A stretch of 6,184 bases of DNA from Veillonellaceae bacterium (GTDB taxonomy: Bacteria; Bacillota; Negativicutes; Veillonellales; Veillonellaceae): NCBI GenBank assembly GCA_900765165.1, contig CAAFQR010000034.1:1-6184 (forward strand), written 5' to 3'. The stretch's first letter is position 1; each line of letters starts with the position of its first letter. Shown here piece after piece: positions 1 to 5,537 of this stretch. Position numbers and translations under genes: made by a program. The notes beneath the pieces were generated by a model. The model did not search any database. It worked only from the letters and a program-made list of their open reading frames with translations, and was not told the origin of the DNA.

Positions 1-40
1 CAGAAGGCAAGGATTCCAATTCAATCGTAATCGTGTCCAC
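1..40 (-). CDS. Start of a gene cut by the left edge, product unknown
   Basis: Directly after the rlmH stop codon, the minus strand carries an AGGAG ribosome binding site (49-53) and, eight bases further on, a GTG start at 38-40. The frame stays open to the window edge and gives about 13 codons, beginning MDTITIELESLPS when GTG is read as Met. The site and spacing suggest a real gene translated as the next member of the htrA-rlmH operon. The fragment is too short to assign a family or a function. Confidence 0.5.
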   Translation of the reverse strand, partial: MDTITIELESLPS

Positions 41-67
41 TATATTAACTCCTCTCCGTTCGCACCG

Positions 68-547
68 CTACCAGTGATATGGTTCGTTGCGATTTATTTT
101 ACAGGCACGGTAAATCTGCTCTACTAAGAGTAGCCGCACCATTTGATGCGTAAAGGTCATCGGACTAAAGGATAGTCGCCAATCGGCACGTTTTCTGAGC
201 TCTTCTGATACGCCGAAGGCACCACCAATGATAAACACCATCTCACTGATACCACTAACCTCTAACTCGGCAATGCGCGCCGCCAGCGCTTCCGACGAGG
301 TGGTCTTACCATACACATCGAGAAGCACCACATAGGCGTGATTGCTAACGCCCTTCAATAACCGTTCACCTTCATCATTTACAGCCTGTAGGCGCGCCGT
401 CCGATCACCGGAGCCGGACATTTTACTTTCCGAAAGCTCCGTAATCGTCACGCCGCCATACACGCGCAAACGCTTCACAAACTCCGCTACACCATCGCGT
501 AAATACTGTTCCTTCAGCTTACCAATGGCCAACACTGTAAACTTCAT
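68..547 (-). CDS. rlmH: 23S rRNA (pseudouridine-1915 N3) methyltransferase RlmH
   Basis: RlmH uses S-adenosylmethionine to methylate N3 of pseudouridine 1915 in helix 69 of 23S rRNA, acting in the cytoplasm on assembled 70S ribosomes. The 159-residue length is the family norm. The SPOUT trefoil-knot features are visible: the glycine-rich SAM-binding loop IIGGAFG (106-112), the THQMVR...EQIYRA helix (133-148) and the C-terminal INRNEPYH stretch (151-158), which is almost invariant in the family and supplies active-site residues. The protein ends in Trp just after the Tyr-His pair, where other members often have a basic residue; this is minor. The ATG lies two bases past the htrA stop codon. 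Its ribosome binding site GAGGA (557-561, nine-base spacing) is inside the end of htrA, so the two genes are probably co-transcribed and translationally coupled. The walJ-htrA-rlmH order is conserved in Bacillota. Confidence 0.97.
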   Translation of the reverse strand: MKFTVLAIGKLKEQYLRDGVAEFVKRLRVYGGVTITELSESKMSGSGDRTARLQAVNDEGERLLKGVSNHAYVVLLDVYGKTTSSEALAARIAELEVSGISEMVFIIGGAFGVSEELRKRADWRLSFSPMTFTHQMVRLLLVEQIYRACKINRNEPYHW

Positions 548-549
548 GA

Positions 550-1659
550 TTAGTTGTCCTCACTCGTCGGCATAGTGCCCAAGGTCAACTGAACCTGACG
601 TTCCTGGCCGTTACGCCAAATAGTAAAGGTACCGGTGTCACCAGGCTTCTTGCTATCCAGCCACTGCTTAAGAGCCATTAAGTCGGTCATATTCTTACCA
701 TCAACACTGGTAATGATATCGCCGCGCTGAATATTCGTATCAGCAGCCGGACCATCGCTGTAAATCTTAGCGATTAACAAGCCATCGTGATTCATGTTAA
801 TGCCGTATTTAGCAGCGCTGTTCTTGTCGAGCACGCCTAAGCCTAAGTACGGACGAGTAACCTTACCATTAGCAATCAATTCTTTGACAATCGGTTTTAC
901 TTCGTTAATCGGAATTGCAAAGCCCATGCCTTCAACGCCGGTCTTTTCAATCTTTTCACTGTTAATACCGATAACTTCGCCGTCAGCATTCACTAAAGCG
1001 CCGCCGGAGTTACCCGGATTGATAGCCGCATCGGTCTGAATCAACGGGAAGCGCTGCGTTTCCATATCGATGGTACGATGCAAAGCACTAATAACGCCAG
1101 CCGTTACCGTACCCTGGAATTCAAGGCCTAACGGGTTACCAATAGCGATAGCCGGTTCGCCAACCTGCAAATCATCGGAGTTACCAAAGGTTGCTACCGG
1201 TAACTGTTTATTGGTATCGATTTTAACAACAGCTAAGTCAGTTAACGGGTCAGTACCGACAACCTTGCCCGGCAACGACGTGCCATCGCTAAGGGATACG
1301 GTAACTGTATTGTTATCAGCACCAGCGACTACGTGATAGTTCGTCACAATGTAACCCTGTTTATCGAAGATTACACCAGAACCAACACCTTCGCCGACCT
1401 GAACCTTGCGGTCAAAAATGTCGCGATTGTAAATCTTAGTGGTAATACCTACAACGGCCGGGCCCACTTTCTTAACAGCAGCCACAATCGGCGTATTCCG
1501 ATTCGGCGTCAACGCCTTCTGCTGCCCTTGGTCCGTCGTCGCCTCCGTAGCGGCTGGCGCCGACGGATGCCAACGACCGGTCATATAACCGCCAAATGCA
1601 CCAACAACAATCAAAACTACAGCTAACACAATGTAAAGTATTTTTTTCTTTTGATCCAT
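550..1659 (-). CDS. htrA: Membrane-anchored HtrA/DegP-family serine protease with one PDZ domain
   Basis: This is a 369-residue S1C-family protease and chaperone that degrades misfolded proteins outside the cytoplasmic membrane. A short basic N-terminus (DQKKK) is followed by one hydrophobic segment at about 7-25, read as an uncleaved signal anchor. A low-complexity Ala/Thr/Gln linker follows (about 33-50). The trypsin-like domain covers about 58-255 and holds the full catalytic triad: His109 in TNYHVV, Asp141 in TDLAVVKID and Ser218 in INPGNSGGAL. A single PDZ domain spans about 268-362, with the YLGLGV carboxylate-binding loop at 271-276 and RGDIITSVDG at 312-321. One PDZ domain plus a membrane anchor is the usual Bacillota layout, unlike soluble two-PDZ DegP. 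The start is well supported by AAAGGAGG (1666-1673) six bases before the ATG. An AT-rich promoter-like region lies upstream, and rlmH follows two bases after the stop. Confidence 0.96.
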   Translation of the reverse strand: MDQKKKILYIVLAVVLIVVGAFGGYMTGRWHPSAPAATEATTDQGQQKALTPNRNTPIVAAVKKVGPAVVGITTKIYNRDIFDRKVQVGEGVGSGVIFDKQGYIVTNYHVVAGADNNTVTVSLSDGTSLPGKVVGTDPLTDLAVVKIDTNKQLPVATFGNSDDLQVGEPAIAIGNPLGLEFQGTVTAGVISALHRTIDMETQRFPLIQTDAAINPGNSGGALVNADGEVIGINSEKIEKTGVEGMGFAIPINEVKPIVKELIANGKVTRPYLGLGVLDKNSAAKYGINMNHDGLLIAKIYSDGPAADTNIQRGDIITSVDGKNMTDLMALKQWLDSKKPGDTGTFTIWRNGQERQVQLTLGTMPTSEDN

Positions 1660-1665
1660 AGACAG

Positions 1666-1673
1666 CCTCCTTT
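1666..1673 (-). promoter_or_regulatory. Ribosome binding site of htrA
   Basis: AAAGGAGG on the minus strand, six bases before the htrA ATG at 1659. It is a near-perfect match to the 16S anti-Shine-Dalgarno sequence and predicts strong initiation. Confidence 0.85.
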
Positions 1674-1699
1674 CGGCTCGCTTTCTATTGTTCCATATA

Positions 1700-1739
1700 C
1701 TTATAAAAATTCTATGAAATTACCTAAAATTCCTGCCAA
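1700..1739 (-). promoter_or_regulatory. Candidate promoter of the htrA-rlmH unit
   Basis: On the minus strand, TTGGCA (1734-1739) resembles a -35 box. It is followed after 19 bases by TAGAAT (1709-1714), a five-of-six match to the -10 consensus; the spacer is two bases longer than ideal. A second -10-like box, TATAAG (1700-1705), lies just downstream without a good partner. This is the only promoter-like stretch in the AT-rich gap between walJ and htrA, which makes a separate htrA promoter likely even though the exact boxes are uncertain. Confidence 0.4.
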
Positions 1740-1783
1740 AATTTTTCGATATTTGAAAACACTTTGTGAAATAAACTACCTTC

Positions 1784-1809
1784 TTGGTCCACTATTGCCG
1801 AATAGCCAA
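1784..1809 (-). terminator. Weak imperfect hairpin downstream of walJ
   Basis: Inverted repeat in the walJ-htrA gap. An inner five-base stem CTATT/AATAG has a four-base loop, and an outer four-base stem TTGG/CCAA is offset by a four-base bulge. No proper T-run follows on the minus strand. It may end walJ transcripts inefficiently or may be chance. No better terminator is visible in the gap 1660-1865. Confidence 0.2.
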
Positions 1810-1865
1810 CCTAAGTTCACGGTGCCATACTAACTAACAAAGCGCATAAAACCTGGTAAAATGTC

Positions 1866-2672
1866 TTAGCCGCCAATAGACACAGCTTCCTTCGGCTGAC
1901 CATGCTTAACGGTTAGGCCATCGCCGACTACAATGCCTTCGGCAGTCAATAAGTGCTCTAATGTATCGGTTACTACCGGTTGGGCATTGTTATGCTCTGA
2001 CCGATGGGCCATAATGACCTCTAATTCGGCCGGTCGCTTCATCATGATGAGCGCCCGCGCTGCCGATTCGTTGCTCAAATGACCATGGCTACCGGCTACG
2101 CGGCGCTTCAAGTCCGCCGGGTATGGGCCATAGCGCAACATTTGCGGATCGTAATTGGCTTCCAATACCAATAAGCGGCTATCATCCATATGACCGAGCA
2201 TGTTCGCATCGATAATGCCAGTATCCGTCATATACGTTGCCTTTTCAGAACCGGCGATGATTTCAAGACCAATAGGGTCAATGGCATCATGACTGGTGCT
2301 GAAGTATTCCACCGTCAAAGAGCCCATAGCCATAGACGAGCCGGTTAAGGCCGTAAAGCGCCCCTTTTGAAGTCCTTTGCGGCGGATGATTTCACTCATG
2401 GTGGCCTTCTTTGTAAAAATTGGCAAATCATATTGCTTGATAAGCTGCGGAAGCCCTGCAATATGATCGGAATGTTCGTGGGTAATAAAGACACCAGCCA
2501 GCTGATCCGGCATGATGCCGAAGGACTTAATGCCCTGCGTAATGCGGCGCGCACTAATGCCGGCATCAATCAAAAACGCCGTACTGCCGTGCACCACCAA
2601 GGTCGCATTGCCACTGCTGCCACTGGCTAATACATGAATCTGAAGCGATTCGTCTTGTCCTGCTATACTCAC
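1866..2672 (-). CDS. walJ: WalJ/YycJ-family metallo-beta-lactamase-fold hydrolase
   Basis: Cytoplasmic metallo-beta-lactamase-fold protein of the WalJ (YycJ, VicX) family. Some members have been reported as nucleases; the physiological substrate is unsettled. Numbered from the GTG start, the 268-residue protein has LASGSSGN near the N-terminus (about 15-22) and the metal-binding THEHSDH motif (His65, His67, Asp69, His70). It then has His128 in SHDAIDP, Asp150 in TDTG, the LEANYD segment, His198 in GHLSN, and AHRSEHN with His223 and His227, the full dinuclear-metal set of the family. An upstream in-frame ATG at 2687 would add MKEYT but has no ribosome binding site. AAGGAG (2679-2684) lies six bases before the GTG at 2672, so I chose that start. 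It is followed by htrA and rlmH as in other Bacillota, although no walR or walK is in this window. Confidence 0.93.
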   Translation of the reverse strand: MSIAGQDESLQIHVLASGSSGNATLVVHGSTAFLIDAGISARRITQGIKSFGIMPDQLAGVFITHEHSDHIAGLPQLIKQYDLPIFTKKATMSEIIRRKGLQKGRFTALTGSSMAMGSLTVEYFSTSHDAIDPIGLEIIAGSEKATYMTDTGIIDANMLGHMDDSRLLVLEANYDPQMLRYGPYPADLKRRVAGSHGHLSNESAARALIMMKRPAELEVIMAHRSEHNNAQPVVTDTLEHLLTAEGIVVGDGLTVKHGQPKEAVSIGG

Positions 2673-2678
2673 CGTGTA

Positions 2679-2684
2679 CTCCTT
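2679..2684 (-). promoter_or_regulatory. Ribosome binding site that sets the walJ start
   Basis: AAGGAG on the minus strand, six bases before the GTG at 2670-2672. It overlaps the first codons of the longer reading that begins at the ATG at 2687, which itself has only CTTGCTTGTTTA upstream. The Shine-Dalgarno placement therefore favours the internal GTG. Confidence 0.7.
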
Positions 2685-2698
2685 CATTAAACAAGCAA

Positions 2699-2720
2699 GG
2701 CGGGATGAACGACTCCCGCC
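2699..2720 (-). terminator. Probable intrinsic terminator or attenuator before walJ
   Basis: Minus-strand hairpin with a perfect seven-base GC-rich stem, GGCGGGA (2714-2720) pairing with TCCCGCC (2699-2705), across an eight-base loop. Two G-T pairs could extend its base. It is followed by TTGCTTGTTT, a broken T-rich tail. It lies 16 bases after the stop codon of the 151-residue gene, where a terminator for the larE unit is expected. It also lies only about 26 bases before the walJ GTG. Either walJ is reached by read-through, or it has a promoter upstream of or inside the hairpin; a TATAGT box at 2731-2736 exists but has no convincing -35 partner. Confidence 0.55.
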
Positions 2721-2736
2721 CCACTAGGAAACTATA

Positions 2737-3192
2737 CTACTTTGTAACGCCGTAAACTGTGTTTGGTCCTAAGTGATGTTCCAACGTGCGCCACTGCGCC
2801 TTCTTGGCCATAAGCCAAGAGCCTTTGTTGATCACCGGGTCGCGCCCGATTAAGTTAATGTCAAAGTCTTCGTTGTCAGACCAATACAATTTACCATTTT
2901 GGAATTTAAACAAAACACCTGCAATTTCAGCGGTGCAATTGGAACTGGCCGGAATCAAATTTAACCGTTCCAACTCATCAAATACCAGCTCGATAGCCGG
3001 CAACTTCGTATCCTGTCGTTGGAATACAAAGCGCAAACGACGCTTTGCATTGATAGGATACATTGCCAACGCCGGTTGTACATAGGCACCGCTTACGTAA
3101 TCCATTTCTGTAAGCACGCAATGTCTGAATCCGTTAAACACTTGCATAAGTTCATCAATATCATGCTGCGAGGTTATTCTATGCCAGTCCAC
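2737..3192 (-). CDS. Uncharacterised 151-residue cytoplasmic protein
   Basis: I do not recognise a function. The product resembles, from memory only, a family of small uncharacterised Bacillota proteins with a similar motif order. Visible features are a YVSGAYV segment (32-38), a FVFQRQ strand (55-60), an acidic IELVFDE helix (67-73), LYWSDNEDF (102-110) and AKKAQWR (129-135). There is no signal peptide, membrane segment or metal-binding Cys/His cluster. The alternation of short strands with one amphipathic helix suggests a small alpha/beta domain. The start is a GTG at 3190-3192, preceded after five bases by a perfect AGGAGG (3198-3203) that overlaps the larE stop codon. The gene is therefore real and very likely translationally coupled to larE. 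A hairpin after its stop probably ends the unit. Whether it helps LarE or is a passenger cannot be told from sequence. Confidence 0.85.
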   Translation of the reverse strand: MDWHRITSQHDIDELMQVFNGFRHCVLTEMDYVSGAYVQPALAMYPINAKRRLRFVFQRQDTKLPAIELVFDELERLNLIPASSNCTAEIAGVLFKFQNGKLYWSDNEDFDINLIGRDPVINKGSWLMAKKAQWRTLEHHLGPNTVYGVTK

Positions 3193-3197
3193 AATTG

Positions 3198-3203
3198 CCT
3201 CCT
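3198..3203 (-). promoter_or_regulatory. Ribosome binding site overlapping the larE stop codon
   Basis: AGGAGG on the minus strand, five bases before the GTG start at 3192. Its first two bases are the last two of the larE TAG stop, so ribosomes finishing larE are placed directly on the next start. It decides the GTG start and indicates translational coupling. Confidence 0.85.
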
Positions 3204-4020
3204 ATTGCGCCACCTGTTTATTGAGGTTGCCGCTCTTAAATCCTTGCAAATCTACACTGATAAAGTCAAATCCGATGCGTTCAAACTCACGGCACAACTC
3301 AGCGCGGAATGCATCATCGCCAAAGCGATGGAATTCGCCGGCCGGCACTTCAATGCGGGCCGTTGTCTCCAGCACGCGTACGCGTACAGGACCTTCAAAG
3401 AAGCGATGCAAGTACGCTTCCCCTGCTTCGATGCGCTTAAGCATATCGCCAGTTATTTCATGATTATAAGGCACGCGGGTCGCTAAGCAAGGAGAGCTCG
3501 GTTTATCCCACACGGGAAGCCCGGCCGCCTTAGCAGCTGCACGCACATCCGCCTTCGTAAAGCCATTATTGAGGAGCGGACTACGGACGCGACCTAACTC
3601 TTCTAAGGCACGCATGCCCGGTCGATAATCCTTCGTATCATCTAAATTGCCGCCGTCAAGCACTTCGGCAATACCCTGTTCCGCCGCCCAATCAAGGAGC
3701 TTCGAAAACCGATTTTTCTTACAATAGTAACAACGCTCCGGATCATTGCGCACAAAATCCGGCATGGCTAATTCGTCAATGGTGACGATAGTGTGTTTAA
3801 TGCCAATTTGTGCGGCAAATCGCTTTGCATCTTCAATTTCAGATTGGGGTAACGTCGGTGAGCTTACCGTAAACGCCTGCGCCTTATCGCCTAAAACCTT
3901 GTAGGCTTCCGCTGCCAAAAACGTGCTGTCTACACCGCCTGAAAAGGCGATAACGGCACTATCCATAGCGGCCAATTCCGCATCAAGACGCTTTAACTTT
4001 TCTTGTAACTCAGTATCCAT
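3202..4020 (-). CDS. larE: LarE-family ATP-dependent sacrificial sulfur transferase
   Basis: LarE adenylates the pyridinium biscarboxylate mononucleotide made by LarB and replaces its carboxylate oxygens with sulfur. LarC then inserts nickel to give the nickel-pincer cofactor of lactate racemase and related LarA enzymes. The N-terminal PP-loop ATPase signature SGGVDS is at 27-32 and is followed by an alpha-hydrolase-type nucleotide domain, with DGGNLDD at 122-128. Cys97 and Cys100 form CYYCKK, and Cys178 lies in SSPCLATR. In the single-cysteine enzymes the last cysteine is the sacrificial sulfur donor. Members with all three cysteines are reported to hold a [4Fe-4S] cluster that carries the sulfur, so this is probably that type. 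The length from the ATG at 4020 is 272, close to the usual 276. A longer reading from an ATG at 4080 adds 20 atypical residues and starts inside the promoter region. AAGGA at 4032-4036 serves the shorter start at 11 bases, slightly long. No larA, larB or larC is in the window. Confidence 0.88.
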   Translation of the reverse strand: MDTELQEKLKRLDAELAAMDSAVIAFSGGVDSTFLAAEAYKVLGDKAQAFTVSSPTLPQSEIEDAKRFAAQIGIKHTIVTIDELAMPDFVRNDPERCYYCKKNRFSKLLDWAAEQGIAEVLDGGNLDDTKDYRPGMRALEELGRVRSPLLNNGFTKADVRAAAKAAGLPVWDKPSSPCLATRVPYNHEITGDMLKRIEAGEAYLHRFFEGPVRVRVLETTARIEVPAGEFHRFGDDAFRAELCREFERIGFDFISVDLQGFKSGNLNKQVAQ

Positions 4021-4086
4021 TAAATTCATCATCCTTTTTCTCGTATCTTTCCTGCACGGATATGTTCCCCCAATACCCATACCATA

Positions 4087-4113
4087 CTTATAGTATATAC
4101 CATGTTCTGTAAA
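4087..4113 (-). promoter_or_regulatory. Candidate promoter of larE
   Basis: In the AT-rich gap after the RuBisCO-like gene, the minus strand has TTTACA (4108-4113, five of six to the -35 consensus). TATAAG (4087-4092) follows after 15 bases, and an overlapping TATACT (4092-4097) is a second -10 option. Neither has ideal spacing. A start site here would fall near 4080, which rules out the ATG at 4080 as a translated start and supports the one at 4020. No clear terminator is seen in 4081-4135, so read-through from the upstream gene remains possible. Confidence 0.4.
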
Positions 4114-4135
4114 TATGCCATGAAAAAGGCTAAAG

Positions 4136-5266
4136 TTATTTGCCTTCTAAGATGGAAATGAAATATTTCGTGTTCGCTTCCAAATCTCGGCCACGGCGGA
4201 ACATATCACCGCCTACGAGGTACATAGTGTCCGGTCCATAAAGACTCTTCAATTCCGGCAAACGCTTCGCTGTAACGCCACCGCCCGGCGACGGGCACGC
4301 TGCCTTCAAGCCGTGATACGGCATGGAACACGTTTCGTGAATCTTCTTGCACTGCGGCGCTTTGAAGGTAAAACGACCGCCATAGGACACAAAAATGGGC
4401 ATGTCCGCACCAAAAATACGAGGAAATAAGGCAAACCACAAATGATCTGCAATACCCGACACGCCGGGCAAGGCAAAGCCGCCCATCATGGCCGGATGAC
4501 TAATAATAGGCATGTTCAGTCCCGGATCTTTGGCCAAGCGATGCAGCCAGCCATAGCCCACTAAGGCAGGAGCCACCATCAACGCCGTAGCGCCGGCTTC
4601 CTTCGCCGCATAGGCCCGCTCCAAAACGGCTTCCCCATCGGCGGACACATTGGCGGCGTAAATCGTATGACCACCTACGGCTTCATTGACTTCGGCAATG
4701 GTAGCCGCACAGCGTTTTACACGTTCCATATAAGGTGCAAAGCGCTGATTGGTAATACCATGGTCGTCCTTGATAACGTCGACGCCACCGCGGGTGTAAG
4801 CGCTACACATAGCGGCTAAGTCCTCTGTGGAATTACCCATCGGTTTGATAACTGCCTGCAGGAGCGGACGGTTGTACGTGCCTGTCATTTCACGGAGACC
4901 GTCAAGACCAAAGCGAGGACCGCCAAAGGTGCTGGCCAAATTCGGCGTCAGCTGCACATCGGTAACCCAAATATGAGGCTGCAACGACGAGTTGCCAAAG
5001 ACAACGTTCAAGAACTGCGTCGCCTCCATAGCTGTCGTGTCTTCATTGTAGGCGATAACCGCATCAAAACCGCCGTCGGCTGATGGTTCCAAGGAATCCA
5101 AACGGCCCACAATATGCTCCTTAATCCATTCGTTTTCTACAAACTCGTAAGGGAATTCAATGGTTTGCTCCACCTGAACGCCCCAGGCGATTGCTTTCGC
5201 TTCTTCGTACGTCGGCACATCAATATGATATGTTACGGTAAAACGAGAATCTGTTTCTGTTGCCAT
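4136..5266 (-). CDS. RuBisCO-like protein (form IV), not a CO2-fixing enzyme
   Basis: 376-residue relative of the RuBisCO large subunit, with an N-terminal ferredoxin-like domain (about 8-125) and a C-terminal TIM barrel (about 130-370). Numbers in brackets are spinach equivalents by motif. Kept are Lys141 (K175) in VIKPMG, the carbamylatable lysine Lys166 (K201), Asp168 (D203), His257 (H294) in SHPAMMGG, and phosphate-loop glycines GGG (328-330) and GGD (352-354). Changed are K177 to Met143, E204 to His169 (KDDHG) and R295 to Pro258. Loop 6 reads SYGGRF instead of the GKLEG type, so catalytic K334 is missing. This rules out normal carboxylation but keeps the metal site and the enolisation lysine. 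Known form IV activities are 2,3-diketo-5-methylthiopentyl-1-phosphate enolase (MtnW), 5-methylthioribulose-1-phosphate isomerase, and apiose-pathway 3-oxo-isoapionate-4-phosphate decarboxylases. The short length and KDDHG remind me more of the last two than of MtnW, but I cannot settle the subgroup. No methionine-salvage or sugar genes flank it. AGGAT (5276-5280) lies about ten bases before the ATG. Confidence 0.9.
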   Translation of the reverse strand: MATETDSRFTVTYHIDVPTYEEAKAIAWGVQVEQTIEFPYEFVENEWIKEHIVGRLDSLEPSADGGFDAVIAYNEDTTAMEATQFLNVVFGNSSLQPHIWVTDVQLTPNLASTFGGPRFGLDGLREMTGTYNRPLLQAVIKPMGNSTEDLAAMCSAYTRGGVDVIKDDHGITNQRFAPYMERVKRCAATIAEVNEAVGGHTIYAANVSADGEAVLERAYAAKEAGATALMVAPALVGYGWLHRLAKDPGLNMPIISHPAMMGGFALPGVSGIADHLWFALFPRIFGADMPIFVSYGGRFTFKAPQCKKIHETCSMPYHGLKAACPSPGGGVTAKRLPELKSLYGPDTMYLVGGDMFRRGRDLEANTKYFISILEGK

Positions 5267-5537
5267 ACTACCACAATCCTATCTTCCATTTACTACACTT
5301 CTATGATTTTATGTCTTTTTACGATAGTCAGCACTGTCCATCATGAAAAGATTTATCAATTAAAATTAATATCAACTATCTTCTATTTTACCTAAACTGC
5401 ACAATAAATGCTACTACTAGGAGGACACATTTTGTGCTATACTTATGAGGAAACGACACATAGATGTTAGTTTGTTATAAGCACAGGCTATATATCTGTC
5501 TACAAAAAGAGAGATTAGAGAATTAAGAGGTGACATT
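5267..5537. promoter_or_regulatory. Divergent AT-rich promoter region between the RuBisCO-like gene and the aminotransferase
   Basis: The 271-base spacer separates two genes facing apart, so it must carry both promoters. Its centre (about 5345-5395) is strongly AT-rich, with AATTAA repeats and the potential to act as an upstream element. On the minus strand, possible boxes for the RuBisCO-like gene are TTTTCA, 17 bases, TATCGT (about 5321-5349), each only four of six. The plus-strand promoter is clearer and is listed separately. No tRNA, riboswitch or strong hairpin is seen. A chance-level AGGAGG occurs at 5419-5424. Confidence 0.5.
5435..5443 (+). promoter_or_regulatory. Extended -10 promoter of the aminotransferase gene
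   Basis: TGCTATACT is a perfect extended -10 element: TG, one base, then TATACT, a five-of-six match to TATAAT. The -35 position (TACTAG, 5415-5420) is poor, as is common with extended -10 promoters. A start near 5450 would give a leader of about 87 bases before the ATG at 5538. Confidence 0.5.

Noticed and set aside
794..1626. Three plus-strand open frames opposite htrA
   Set aside because: They are shadows of a complete protease with an intact catalytic triad; no family resemblance is visible in any of them.
3019..3486. 155-codon open frame on the plus strand across larE and the 151-residue gene
   Set aside because: It lies antisense to two well-supported genes with good ribosome binding sites, has no recognisable motifs, and its composition looks like reverse-strand codon bias.
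3202..4080. GMP synthase or asparagine synthase reading of the PP-loop protein
   Set aside because: SGGVDS is shared by many PP-loop ATPases, but length, the CYYC pair and the SSPCLATR motif fit LarE, and no glutaminase or dimerisation domain is present.
4136..5266. A genuine carbon-fixing RuBisCO
   Set aside because: The equivalents of K177, E204, R295 and K334 are replaced or missing, so carboxylation of ribulose bisphosphate is not expected.
5114..5395. 93-codon plus-strand frame overlapping the start of the RuBisCO-like gene
   Set aside because: About half is antisense to a conserved protein and the rest is AT-rich spacer; the product has no recognisable motif.
5345..5395. AT-rich AATTAA repeats as a replication origin or operator
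   Set aside because: The repeats are short and irregular, with no DnaA boxes or good palindrome; ordinary promoter AT-richness explains them.
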